Positions 1 to 13,921 of a DNA stretch of 64,000 nt are shown in pieces. The notes beneath the pieces were generated by a model that had not been told where the DNA came from, did no database searches, and saw only the letters and a list, made by a program, of their open reading frames with translations. The stretch is from positions 239,441 to 303,440 of the forward strand of contig NW_019773959.1 in assembly GCF_001039355.2 (NCBI RefSeq). The letters run 5' to 3'. The position numbers were made by a program, and so were the translations under genes. The first letter of the stretch is position 1. Each line of letters starts with the position of its first letter. This stretch comes from Lingula anatina. Lineage: Eukaryota > Brachiopoda > Lingulata > Lingulida > Lingulidae.

Positions 1-339
1 AAGAAGGACTGTTGTGTTGGTGATGACAGTAAAGTAGATTAGGTCGGATTGTTCTCTTAGCTTCAAATGTAGAATATGTATGTATCACCACAGTGAGAGG
101 CTTCTATATAGCAAAGGAGAAAAGAAAGGGGTTAAATAGTAAATTTTGCAATTCTTAAAAACATACATTTTTAATATTGATGGTTATAACTGCTGGCAGT
201 ATTTTGATTTTACTTAGATGGATTTACATGTTTTAAAGAGACAGTTGAACAACTTAACATAGTCATGCAATAATTTGCTAGGACATAGCATTACTTCTGT
301 TTTATGGCAGATTATCCACAATATATTTTATTCTCCCAG
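1..339 (+). other. Intron of DEPDC5 at the window edge
   Basis: The sequence before the first visible DEPDC5 exon is AT-rich and shows no coding stretch or RNA gene. The acceptor ttctcccag ends at 339. I see nothing else in it. Confidence 0.7.
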
Positions 340-3300
340 GTAGTGTCCTTGGATCTAATGGAGTTGATCATCAAAGATCAGTACCTGAGTAGGAGTGATA
401 TGTGGAGGTTTACAAAAAGTTTGGTGAGAAAATCATGCATATTAAAGATAGCTGTTTTAACATTTTACATATGTAATATTTGTACTTCATAGTAAGGTAG
501 ATGAAAAATGTTGTTTATTGTTAATGGCTTTAAAGAATATTTTTCTGAGTTATCACAAAAAATTGCAATTTTTAGAAAATGTACACAAGAACTTCTTTTT
601 TATTTCAGCGTAATACCTGTATGTATGTGGGAAAGAAGGTTGATTTTATTGGAATGAGGTAAGTGGCACGTCACATCTCATTTACACATTACAAATGTAA
701 TATGGGTATGAAAATAGAAAACAGATTTTAGAAATCTTAAACCTGCCATTGGTTATAATGTAATCATATTTAATTTAAAATAACTGCTGCCAACATGGTG
801 TTTTCAAGGCTGATTTGTACTTGTAATTTTGTAAATAAATTAATTTAACTAACCCTATTTTCCAGAGCTCAGGTGAATGAATTGTGGGCCAAAGGGGACA
901 AGATGACATGTGGTTATGTTTCTGAAGATACCAGGGTATGGGCACTTATTGTTTATCACTTATATTTGCAATTGATTGTACAGTTTACAAGGTTATTTAT
1001 TTATCTTTCAGAAATGGGATGTGTTAAGTAGTCTAATGTAGACCTTCCAAACTGATGTTAACTTTTTATAATAGGCATGTAGAGTCTCAACACAGTCAAC
1101 AGTAACAACAGACACAATTTCTGTCACACCTAACACAATTTAGCCAAAGCTATGTGTGAATACTATCACTACCATAGTGTTTGTATCTATTTCAGATAGT
1201 GTATAGATCATCCACTGCTGTGGTGCACATTTTCCTCCAGATGAGCAGCGAGATGTGGGAATTTGATGCTTTTGGGGACTTATACTTTGAAAAAGCAGTC
1301 AGTGGCTTCTTAACTGATCTCTTTGTAAAATGGAAGGTTAGTAATGAGAATATTTATTAAAGAAAATTTAGATCTCTTGTCTCAATGGTAGACAAGGCAT
1401 AGATAAAAGTCAGATGTGTAGATACTAGTATACTTGAGTAAAGAGTAGGTCTATGTTGCACTGCTGTGGAAAAAGATGAATGGCATGCCTTTGTAAATTC
1501 TCTTTTTGTTTTTCTTTTCAGGAGCAGAATTGTCTCCATGATGTGACTATTGTCATGTTTTCCAGGACTTTCTACGATGCGCACTCATTGGGTATGTCAT
1601 TATGTTGCTTAAAAGTGGACTATTGTGCAGTGCATGTTTTAAGGGGAAATTTAATAATGGGGTTTGGTTTCAGTTTTTATTTAGCATGCAAGGCACTCAC
1701 CCCAAGTTATGTACGTAGATCACTGGGAACCACTTTGTAAAGAAAACGTTTATTCTGCTGGCCCTTTAGCACTCAAGGAATCTACAGGCCCGGAAAGGTT
1801 CCCAGTTCCTTGAGAAATTTGCAAAATTTTACCAGCCCTCCTTCACTTTTATTAGCATTTCTGTGAGGCCATTGTTAATGTTGCTGACTGGAGAACAAGT
1901 CTCCGGTAAGGGTAAAGGCATGCTGGTGTTAGAGATAAGATTTAAGTTATCTCTGAAACTTAGGGAAAAGACTTAGACTTTCTCTATTCTGTTACATAAG
2001 AAATTTACATTCATGTTTTTTTTTCAAATTTTCAGAGGATTTTCCAGAAAGCATGAGGGAATGTATACAGCAGGATTACAAAGGAAGATTTTATGAAGAC
2101 TTTTACAGGTAAAATTTTGAGAGTACTTTTCAGGTAGAACTTAATTATTTGCAAGCCAAATTGTTGAGCTGAAATTTGTTGGTAAAAGACTGTTGCCTTG
2201 ACAATGTTGTTGATATAATCTCATCATATATTTAGATGATGTCATCATTTGACAGACATTCAATAAAAAAGAATCTGCAGTGTCACACACTGGACACCAT
2301 AATATGCCAGTAAATATGTTCCAAAAGTTTAGCACTTAGTTAACATAGTTTGACATACTGATTTAACACTGCTTTTTGTTCTAGGGTGGTTGTACAAAAT
2401 GAATGCTACAAAGAATGGACAGGTGTGCTTGTAGACCTGAAACAGTTCTTCATAGACTACCCTAAGACCACTATACAGTACCACCAGGATCAGGGCGCCA
2501 AGGTGCCCAAAGCATGGAACTCTACTGCAGCCATGGGGAACTTTCTGGAAGTACTCAACATGTCTCTCAATGGTTTGTGTTTTCTTTTTTCAACAATATC
2601 CATTAGAAAATTAGAAATAATAGTTAACATATTTTGTGTTTTATATTTTATCCTAAATCAAATATTAACATTGTCACAAAAATTTATTTGAAATATTTTC
2701 TCTCTACTCAATGGTTTGTTTATTGTTCAGCAATGTGTATTAGTAAATTAGAATGAACAGATATTTTGCATTTTATATTTTATCTGTAAATCAAATATTA
2801 ATGTCACAAAATTTATTTGAAATAGTTTCCAACAACTTTATTCATTGTGATTTGGATGACTAGACTTTCAAGTGATCTTTCTGTTTTCAGTTTATGAGAA
2901 GTACTACATTGACAGGAATTTTGATCGTCTTGGGAAGGTGGCCATTGTAGTCACCCCAGGGGCAGGCGTATTTGAGGTGGACAGAGAGCTGACCACTATG
3001 ACCAAACAAAGGACAATAGACACAGGTATCTGTTCCTTAAGTGGCTAAGTTAGTTTTAAGTTTAATTAAATAAAGATAGATGTATACACTGTCTCAGACA
3101 GAACAAGGAAAACAAAATACTTTTACATACTCATGTCTTCAAAATATACAAAGTATTTCAAGACTTCTACAGTTAACATATTTACAATTGTTTACAGTAT
3201 TGTCATTTTATATATGTAGAAGTTAATTAAATATTAATATATGCTCAAGAATGACATCTACAGCTATACTGAAAGAGCTGACAGAAATTAGATACTGTGT

Positions 3301-4002
3301 GTGTAAAATATATTAAGCTGAATATGTAATGTTTTCAGTGCTGTTATTGTACATTCTATAGTGTTCTTTCTTCAGGTATGGGCAGTGACTTGGTGTGCAT
3401 GGGGGAGCAACCACTGCATGCTGTGCCTCTCTTTAGAGTGAGTTCATTATTTCCGACTTGATTACACTTAATTTATCCTTATGCCTTCTAATTCTGCTTT
3501 CTAATTAATTTCATTTCATACAAATATGTTCAAATTGCTGTTTTAAAGTCGTATTTCAAATACTGGATATTAGAAATGTTTGTTTTTTTTTAACTAAAGG
3601 TTAAATCACATCATAGGAGCATATAGCATTATAGCATATATCATTATTGTGCAGTGGCAAATTGATTGAATTTTTCAGTTCCATAGCAGCACTCCTAATG
3701 ATTTTCTGGATGTTGGAGATGATTATCACATTCCTCACTGGATTAACCACAGGTGAGTTGACTTTTTGATAATAATTTTGTCAAACATTCTTGATTATTT
3801 TGTTAATCAGAGGATTGCAGTGTTTTGTACTGTATCCTTAGCAGGTTAAGAAAAACAGAAAGATTGACTTGGATTGCATGCATTTCAATCTCAGTCTGAT
3901 ATTCTCCCAATCAACACCTGTGTTTTATGGACATTGATACCTGTAGCAAGTTGAAGGAAAAACTGACATGATTAACAGTGCCTTCTCTAACTAGTTGTTA
4001 CA

Positions 4003-4061
<59 letters not shown>

Positions 4062-7000
4062 ATTTCAAAGGTGAGCATATAATGCCTAGGCGAATTGCCA
4101 CCTTTATTTATACTGTATCAATATTTAACCCTCTTGAGAATAAAGATGTTTAAAAAAAAGTTGTTACAGTTTCTACATTTTCAGAAGCCATTCAAAGTTG
4201 GCAGCACACACTATTATTACTGTATAACTATAATATTTGATATTATTTTCAGTTTCTACACCTCCAGAAGTCAGATACAAACAACAAGTTCTTTATCATT
4301 TGTCCCTAGGATCAAACTTGCCAAAATGAAGGTTAGTACTATCATGGAGTGTAGTGTTTTTATCTCATTTCCATTTCTGTTCACATGCATACGTAGTGCT
4401 TATTATCTCTTATATGAATATCAGAGAATTTTATTTAAGTTCACTAATAAATCTTGTTAAATGGACAACTTAGAAACAACATTGTTATACCTCTCCCACT
4501 TTATTAAAATAATCACTGAGGCAAATAGACACTGGGAGAAATGATCAAATTATGCAGATCACCATTGAAACACTTGAAGCATGATGTTACTTTACTTAAA
4601 TCTTTTTCAGCCTAATGTAAAAGATAAAGAAGACATTGAAAGTAGGTACTCGTATTGGGCTTCAGCTCTAAGCTCTGTTACAAGAATGTTTTCAAGCTAG
4701 ACAATTTTGTGGATATTTTGGTTATTCTCTGTTTGAAACTAGATGTAAACATTGGAATATTGAGAATATTGTTTTTATAATAAAGAATAAAACTGTTTTT
4801 ACAATTTTATTACTTGGTGATTTCTAGTAATTACAAAATCGCTTTTTGCTGGATTCCAGATATAGTGGATGGGATGAGTGAGGAGGACGACAGATTGCCA
4901 TTTGTAGACTATGATGAGTATGATGCTCAGGTGTTCAAATTACCAAACAGCAGAACAAGAACACCAAAGTCAAGGTAAAAACTTAATTGCAACTTAACAA
5001 CTTTTAAAGAAAGGGGAAAAACATTTAACACAGTAGATTTTTTTACTTTTTGTAGTCATATCTTTTATTTAACTTTATCTTAAGTATAATCAGATGATGA
5101 AGTCTTCAGAAAACTGTTTATTATATCAGAAATACCAGAAGTGCGGCTTCACTATACAGCTCTGCTAGAAAAACACCACAAAGTCTTAATGAAGCTATGG
5201 CTATTAAGAGGCCCCGCAATCGCACCATCTCAGATGATGTATCAGGTCTATTGTCAGATGACCAGTCAGTAGGGAAACGGTCACCCGCCATTGGTATACC
5301 AGGAAAAGTGAAGAGTGCAGATCTCCTCTCCACGTCTTTAGGAACCATTCCAATACCTCTAGCAGGTAATACATGACATGTAGTATGTAATATACTCTGA
5401 AGATACTTGGGCATAATATTCATGTGACTTCTTACTGCATATGACATGTAATGCATTATGCTCAAATCACTAGTATGTGGGATAATGAAGCACAATCTCA
5501 CTCTATTCACCAGTCTGACAGGTGGTAACAATTTTCACAGCAATCCTAAAATTTTTAATGCTCAAAGCACTGTTGTATTTAAAATATTTTTAAAATTGAT
5601 ATACAGAGTAATTTTTTCATGCCTAACAAGTGATCACATCTTGTTTGTTGAATGATATTCTTATACACGTGCATCTGGACCAGAAGCTCATAATGGTTTC
5701 ATCATCAGAAAACTTATTTTAAATATTAAAATATTTATTTTGTTTCATAGAAATATCCACTAGTCAGCATTCGGTGGGTTCGGAAGACAGTGACGACTTT
5801 ATGGAACGTCCAGTGGTAGGCAGTGCAGGATTTCCTGCAGGACATCATTTGCCTGCACAGTTTCGTCACCCCCCTCGTAGAGCCCTCATCAATCCATTTG
5901 CTCCGTCCAGGATGAGGTTTAAGATGACTTCCAATAGAAGGAGATGGGTGCATGCATTTCCTCTAGGTCAGTGACAAGCAGTGAAAATGAACAGCCATGC
6001 AGTTCAGAGTCTTTGAAAATTCATTGTCATCATAATTGATGTAAATGGTTATTTTGCAGAAATACTAAAATCTAAAGGAGAATAATTTCCATGACTCATT
6101 GTATTGAACTCCAGCTAAGTAAGTTTTGAAAGTACCTGTAGAATCCAAGCTCCTTGAAAATTTGTGTACATATGTACTGGTGTTGATATTTATCTTGGAG
6201 ACGATGCAAGAATGAATATTTGCTCATATAGTGAAACACATTCCATCAAATGCCCAAGAGCATGAATATTGTTCTTATTTAAAAAAATGAGCAGACAGCC
6301 TGCATCACAGTTGGATTGAGTATTTTATTTTATGTTATATTTTCATTCATATTTGTAGATCAACAGGGAGCAGCCATTCTTCCGCATCATCAGTATTCCC
6401 AGCGACACAGACGAGACCAGTGGAAAAGGACTGGTCCCTCACCAACTAGGGAAGTTATACTGGTAAGAATGAATTACTCTGCTCAAATGACAGTGTAGAT
6501 ATTTATACATGGTACTTGGTGATATTTAAGAAAAGGGCATTTCAGAGCTGTGTGCAAGTAGTTTACTTATTTATTTATTTATTTAGGCTGCCAACCGTGC
6601 GGTAGAGGCGAGGAAATACAGACACAGTGAAGGACATGACCATGAAATGGACATCAAAAGGTGATTGCTATGAAATCAAAAAGCATACACCTAGGTATAA
6701 AATACAGTTATTAATATTGAAAAACTGCTTGAAGCCAGTTGGATGATGAGTGATTAAAATGTTTCAGTTGTATAAGAAATAGTTATCACTTTGTTTTGAA
6801 GATTTATATGAAAATTAACTAGATTAAAGATTTGAGTTAGACTAAAAGCAAAATTTTCAAATTTGTGATACCCCTGTACTATATTCGACTTGTATGTGAA
6901 TGCGCCCTGGTTGTCTTTAGGTCCAAGTCTCCCACAGTGTCCAGTGAAGGCAGTATGGAGAGTGAGATGACCACGCCAGTCCACCGATCTGTCAGCAAGG

Positions 7001-10000
7001 ACAGTAATTTGCGAGGTCTGAAGACTGTAGATAGTACGGCCTCATTAACAAGTGAGGATGCTGGCAGCATTGTTAGTGTGATCAATGTGCATGAAACACG
7101 TATGTATCTCCATTTTTTTGCTGACATATTACTATGGTTACCTTGGGTTTCAGAGAACAGATGGCTCATTCGATTCATTATTGTTATTGTACTATATTTT
7201 GTTAGAGGTGTACACATGTCATTATAATTCAGTATTGCTGGCAAATAAGAAACAAACTTCTTGTCAAGATTACATCTGATTGTGATTATCAAGATTGTAT
7301 ATTTTCGTTTTCATCATAAAGAAGATGGTCTCTAGTATAAAAAGGTCAAATTTCAAATAATTGCTCTGAAACTTCAGGTACATGTCTGTTTAAGCATTGA
7401 TGTCTACGTACCTGGTAACATCAATGACAATAAGATTTTGGCTTAGAACCACCCATTTCAAGACTTTGTTAGTGCAAGTTTGCTGCTGATTTGCTTTGTT
7501 TGGCAACTTCCCATGGTGGAATCGCATTGCTTACATAACATTTTTCAGGAAATTTCTGTGGCCCTGCACAACTTTATTTGCAAATGTTTATGTTTTAAAT
7601 TCCAAACTATGTTTTAAAGATATGTACGGATCACAAGGTTTGCATATATCTTGTGATGTTCAGATGTCCATTTTTTATCATGACCAGTATTTCATTTTGT
7701 CACAGGGCGCAGGCATAAGTCAGGTATTTTTTTGGCTGATTTTTGTGGAGAAAACCTGTATGATTACATCCAAGCATGGAATATGTATTATTTTCTATAT
7801 TTTTTAGAACTGATATGTTTAATTTGTTCATTTCATTTTATACTTTGAAGTTAAATAGTTTTTAATATTTATGCATCTTGATTTGAGTGTTTTTTTTTTT
7901 TTGTGATTCTTATAAAATGCAATTTATTTGCTTTTTTTCACATGTTATAGTATTTATTAAATATTATTTCAAGGCATTTGGACCCACATGTATTGTCTGT
8001 TTTGTTCTGATTTGACATAGTCATTGGTCATTGATTCATCCTCAATTATGATATCAAATGGTCATTTTTGATTTTATATTGGTTATTTCAGCCCATAAAG
8101 TTAAAGCATTTTAGCTTTCTCGTCAGTTTGTAAAATCTACCATTTATAACCATGATGGTCTTGATTCAATTATTAATTTTTAGTAATTGTTTGCTTTGTT
8201 ATGGTCATTGCACTGTTTTTTTTTTTTTGCATTGCACTTGAAAACAGAATATTATGGAATCAGATTAAGACCCTTAGTTTCTTTTATAAATGATGACAGA
8301 TACTAAACATTGCACTTTCAGCTTCTTACTCAAGTACCAGTAAATTGAGCTCTTTGAGGACTCCCAGCATTTCCAAAGAAATTGGTAAAAAATTAGCTGG
8401 TTCCAAATCTTGGCAGTGGGGGCCTGTGACAGGAGAGCAGGAATGGAGTCCAACTATTACTACTGGTAAGTAGTGAGCCCCTGCAGGTGTGTGTGCGTGT
8501 GTGTATGTGTGTGTAGAGGTTATACACACAATGGACAGTACAAGTGTCACCCCTGAATCAGAGTAATCAAATAATAATCATGTAATTAAAGTAGGCAGAT
8601 CTTGAGTAGTTTTAATGCCTGGTCTACATTTTGTTTTTTTTTTGTGAAATTTGATGTTAGTAAAATGATACCAGGAGCATATCATTCCACAGTCATTTAT
8701 CTTGCCCAAAGTATTGGTTCAGTAGGGGTGACACTTCTATTGTCCATTGTGTGTAGAAGCAAGCTCCTGGTAATGCTGTTGCTATAGTTAGTCACGTATA
8801 TAACTCAAGGCTGTGCAGCCCTATGATGGCATTGTTTTAAGTTTGTCAGCCAATCATGTAGTGCCTCATCATGATAGTTATGACTATTTGCTAATGCAGT
8901 AGGTGTGAATGTTGAAGTAGTTTCCTGGTTTGTTTTCCATAGCAGTGCATTTCCATGTCAGGTAATTACATTACAGTGAATTCAGATGATGACCTTTACT
9001 CATTGACTGTTTCTCTATCTCCCAGGTGTGGACTGGCGCTCAATGAGTCTGCCAGCAGTGTTGCCCATGAGCACAGATTTCTTCCCGGACAAGAGAAGCC
9101 TTCACAATGACTATGTTATTTCAGAATATAAACTGCTGCCTGATGTCATCAACTCAGACATGTAAGTAATACATATATCACGAGTCAGCAAGATTAATGT
9201 AATAAATGTATATACATGTGTAATGAGCAGATATTGAGAACATAAGATGGTTTGTCTCACATTCATGTGTGATTTGTGAGTGTATGCAGGATGTACTACA
9301 CCTGTGTCTTTTGCTTTGTCACAGTGGTAGAAGTTGCTTTAACTTACTTTTAGATATTTAGCCCTGACATCATGTACCAGTACTGCCCTTTATCATAGAT
9401 TCCTCTTTAATTAGCAATTCTGTCTACCTTAAAAATGCCAGTCACATCTACAGGTTGTAATAGTCCTGGTGATCAGAACCAAGTGGGATGATAGTAGACA
9501 TGACTTTTCTTTGGTTTTCTGATTTGAATGCATTGTACTGGATGCAGTTTTTGTTTTCATGAAATTGTAGTAATGCATAATATACAAATGCAGAACATTT
9601 TTTTTTCACTAAAATGATTCTTTATATCGTAACCAACTTGTTTTTAGATCCTATGAGTGTCGCAGCAACAAGAGACCAATGACAACTATGGAAGTATTCA
9701 AGGAATTAATATATCAGAGATTTGGACAGGTAAAAGGCAATTATTATGTGTATTATATATAAATGTATATGTAAGCAGGTTGAAAAAAGTTGTACACATA
9801 TTTCTGATACCCATTTGTGATTATTTGACTTGTTGAAATGGTGAAAAAAAAGTGCTCTTTTTTTGATAAACCATATATATTTTTTATTGTTATCAAATCT
9901 GTTATTATTTTCAGGGCTTCCAAGTGATAGTAGGTCCTAAGAACAGCAGCCCCAACAATCAGAGTGACCTGAGCACTAGTCCCATGTATAAAGGAACTGC

Positions 10001-13000
10001 TAGCCTCATACGTGCACGCTCACGCACTATACAATCTGTAAGTTTATTTCACACGTCCCATGTGCACAATCAAGTTGTGTGCAATCTGCATGTTTACTCA
10101 AGCTACCAAATCTTTCTAGTGAATAATCACATGGTATACAAGGGGGGGGGGATTAGAGTATCAGAAAGTGCAGGGGTCCCAAATATAACATGACCTGATT
10201 TGAAAAAAATAGAGGCTACTCAGTTGGATAGGTTCATTTTCTGATGAAGATGCTCTATATAAAAAGTTATATAATGGAGGTTAACAACAATTTCAATACG
10301 AACTGTTGATTGAAGAAAAATTGAACTTCTTTTTTCTTAGGTCTGCTACATGTGTATGTCATCAAACAACTTTCCTGTTGGGCTGAATATGGTTTCCACC
10401 TCATTAAGCAACTATTAAAGATTGATATACATGACTTCACTTCAACTAAGCTAAAGGACTGCAGAAAAACATAATTGTGCTTTTATTTTATTTAGGAAGA
10501 ATACCGCTTGAGTATTGGCCGTATCTACCACAAAGTAAATCTCACTGGACCAGAGATCACAGTGGTCCGATACAGGCCCAGGTAAGTCAAGTTTGGTTAA
10601 CAACCATACCTATAACAACATGTGTAATTAGTAGCTTATATTGGTATTTTTCAAATAATATTTACAGCCATGTTTTAAAGTGTAAATTTGGTTTGCAAGC
10701 ATACCCATAACATCACATGTAGCTTATATTTGTGTTATTCAAATAAGTTTTTTACCCATGATTAAATTTGTAGCATTGTTTGGATGCACATGCATTTAGC
10801 AGATATGAGTTTTTTTTTTTTTTTTTTTTTGTAAAACCTGTTTTTTAAACATTACACAATCATTTTAGAAATGTGTTTTATTATCCTTGAGACAAGGGTG
10901 TTTTGGCCCTACATCAAAATGTCATGAATAGTTTTGACACTTTGGAGACTATTTACTTTACCATCAATATATAAAGTATTTTATAGATATGTGCCAGTTG
11001 TAAATGTTTTCAGACACAATTGTTTAGGAGTACTCTATAGACTGACTAATACCTACAAACTTATATGATATTGTAAACCAATAAAAGAAAAACTTCAGCT
11101 GTCCATTTTAGAAAAGTTCATTATCTCTTTGCAGACACCCATACACATTGAGGACTGTGCATTACAAGTATCGCTTTAAATGTCCAGATTCTGTGAATTA
11201 TGATGTGTCCTGGGTCACTTTCAAGAACCAGCAACTTGAGAATTACAACTGGAACTACCTAGATAACTACATATGTACCAAGGGAGAAGGGGACTATGGA
11301 CTTATGGAGGTAATTGTCAGTTTTATTGTCTACATGTATATGATTAAATTATTCATTTTATGTTTTTTAAAATCTATTATTTTTTTCTGTCATTCACTGT
11401 CTGTCTGTTTGTTTATACTTCAGTTTAGCTGTCTGTCATTCTGTTTGACAGCCTTCATGTCACTTAGTTTGTCAATATTTTATGACCATCTGTTTGTCAG
11501 TTTTAATGTCAATCAGTTACATGTGTAGTCAGAATTTTCTTTCCATTCATTTCTATTTGTTTGCCTGTCTATATGTTCAATGTCATAGACTAAAATGGAA
11601 TTAATTTGTCTCACAGTCACTGAAGTACTGGAAGAGCCGTTTCCTACTCCTGCCCTGTCACAATCCTGCAACCAAAAAGATAATAGACGGAGCAGAAAGG
11701 TAGTGTTGTTAGAAGTTTCTAATGACACGCTTGTATAACATAAGCTAAAATTTATTAACTTATTATGCCAAGATGCTTTAAATGGTAGTTTCTTCATGAA
11801 ATCAGATTTTTACCGCCAACCTTTGTTATTCTAGTTTTGATGATATTTATGTAATCTTTGCTGCTTTGTGTTATCACAAAGCTTTTGCAATTGCTATTTT
11901 GTGACATAATACTACAAATTCCTTGCAATGCGCTCATCCTACCTCAGATGTGATGTATATGAAGAGAAATCCCTAGAAGAACAACAGCAGATGACAGAAG
12001 GATTCGTCAAAATTTTGGAAATGCTCAATAAAATCAGGAGGCCAGGACAGGGAAGAAAACCAGGACTGGTAAGAAAAAAAGTGTCAATTTTATAGTCAGT
12101 CTTGGTAACTTATTAGGTTCATTTTTGAAAAAAATTGCGGAAACAAGCCTTTAATTGACAATAGGATTACAAAGTTAAATAGTCAGTGGTATAGTACAAT
12201 AAACATCTATTGTTAAATTGTTTAAATTTTCAGAAAATAAATTCAACTAGAACAAATGTTTGTGTTTTCTGTTGTCAATCAACATTTTTTTAAAAGAAGC
12301 ATGTTGTTGCCTTATAGCATGTATCTACAGTTAATTAATAGAACTTCACAGTAACAGTTAAATTGAATAATTAAATAACATTGTTAATAAATTGCTTCCC
12401 CCTGCATGATTAATCTTAACCTACAACTTCATGTGTCACTTGTCTTATAGAAAAGTAAGATAAACATAAATCTTACTCCTAACACACAAGATGATGGGCG
12501 AGGTGGTAGCGGTGGCGGTGGCTTTATCAAAAGTGCTGATAATACTCCATCCCCTAATGCAACTTCTCCATGTATTTTAACCCCCACTGGAGAACTGAAA
12601 AGGGTATGCTTTCTATATGCTGATATTTCTAGTGAATCATCGTATGCTTCAGGGCAGCTTTCTAGTGTGCTGGTACAAATGCATTCATTATATAATTAGC
12701 ATAGATTATAATCTTATATCTGTGAATTTGAGGTCTGATAAAACATACATTTAGCGATGATGTAATCTCCATTTTTTTTACCAATAATAGAAAAGGAAAC
12801 ATTAACAATCAGACAAAAACAATGTCAGAAGCTGGAAATTTAGCAATATCAATATTTATGTGGAGGATGTCATCATTTAGTTATTAAACTAAGTGAACCA
12901 ATTATGTAACTTAAACTTTCAGTCAGTATGTAATATCTCAGACCTCAACCAAAGTGTATAATTGTATAGTAAATATCAAAGCATCATTTGTGAATCGTTA

Positions 13001-13854
13001 CATTGATTGTAGAAATATTGGCATGATTGAACTGCCTTTTAACTGCTGTCTCTTGGGATCTTTTGCAGGTGGAAATGCATAAAAGATACTGGAAAGGTTT
13101 GGGGCTAGCATTTATTCCTTTGTCTTGGGCTAGTATTTATTCCTTTGTAATTCTTCGTTAATATTTTCTTCCCTGTTCACTAATAATTTTCCAGACCCCA
13201 GTCTCAGCAGACTCCACAGTGATTGCACCTGCTGATGCTACAGCCAAGACAGACTCAACTCCAGCCAAAGACAAGTAAGCATTGCCACTTGAACACCCTA
13301 ATACACTGTACATTGCATTGTCACATAATTTTTAGAACTTTCAATATCCATTGCTTGTATTCCTCTTATATAGGCACTGGTTTGAAAAAAAATGCATAAG
13401 CATGCAGTTGTCAAAACCACATAGCCAAGTGCATTGGTCAGTAAGCCATTGAAAAAAAGGAAAAATGTTGAATTATTTACAATATGTATATATGTGTATT
13501 TATATAAGGATATGAATAACTGTTACATTAGCTATAAACTTTGTGATTTCAGTGTCAACCAGATTCAGGAGGAAAAATTGAGTATGTCATCCCCACTGTC
13601 TGCAGTTCTTAAAAAGATGCAAGACCCAAGGTAAGATGGTGTGCACATTAGGATCTTCACTTTAGGAGGACTTGAAAGTTACAGCTTAAATTACAAAGAG
13701 AACTTAAAAAGGGTTCAGAGAAAAATTGCAATTATGACTTAATTATCTTTACTAATTTTTTCTGTTTTTCTAAACCAGAAATAATTTTTTCTTACCTTCA
13801 CTTTATCTTTCATGGTGACTTAAGTTTAAGGTTTAGTTTCTCAAAAAATTCATT

Positions 13855-13921
<67 letters not shown>

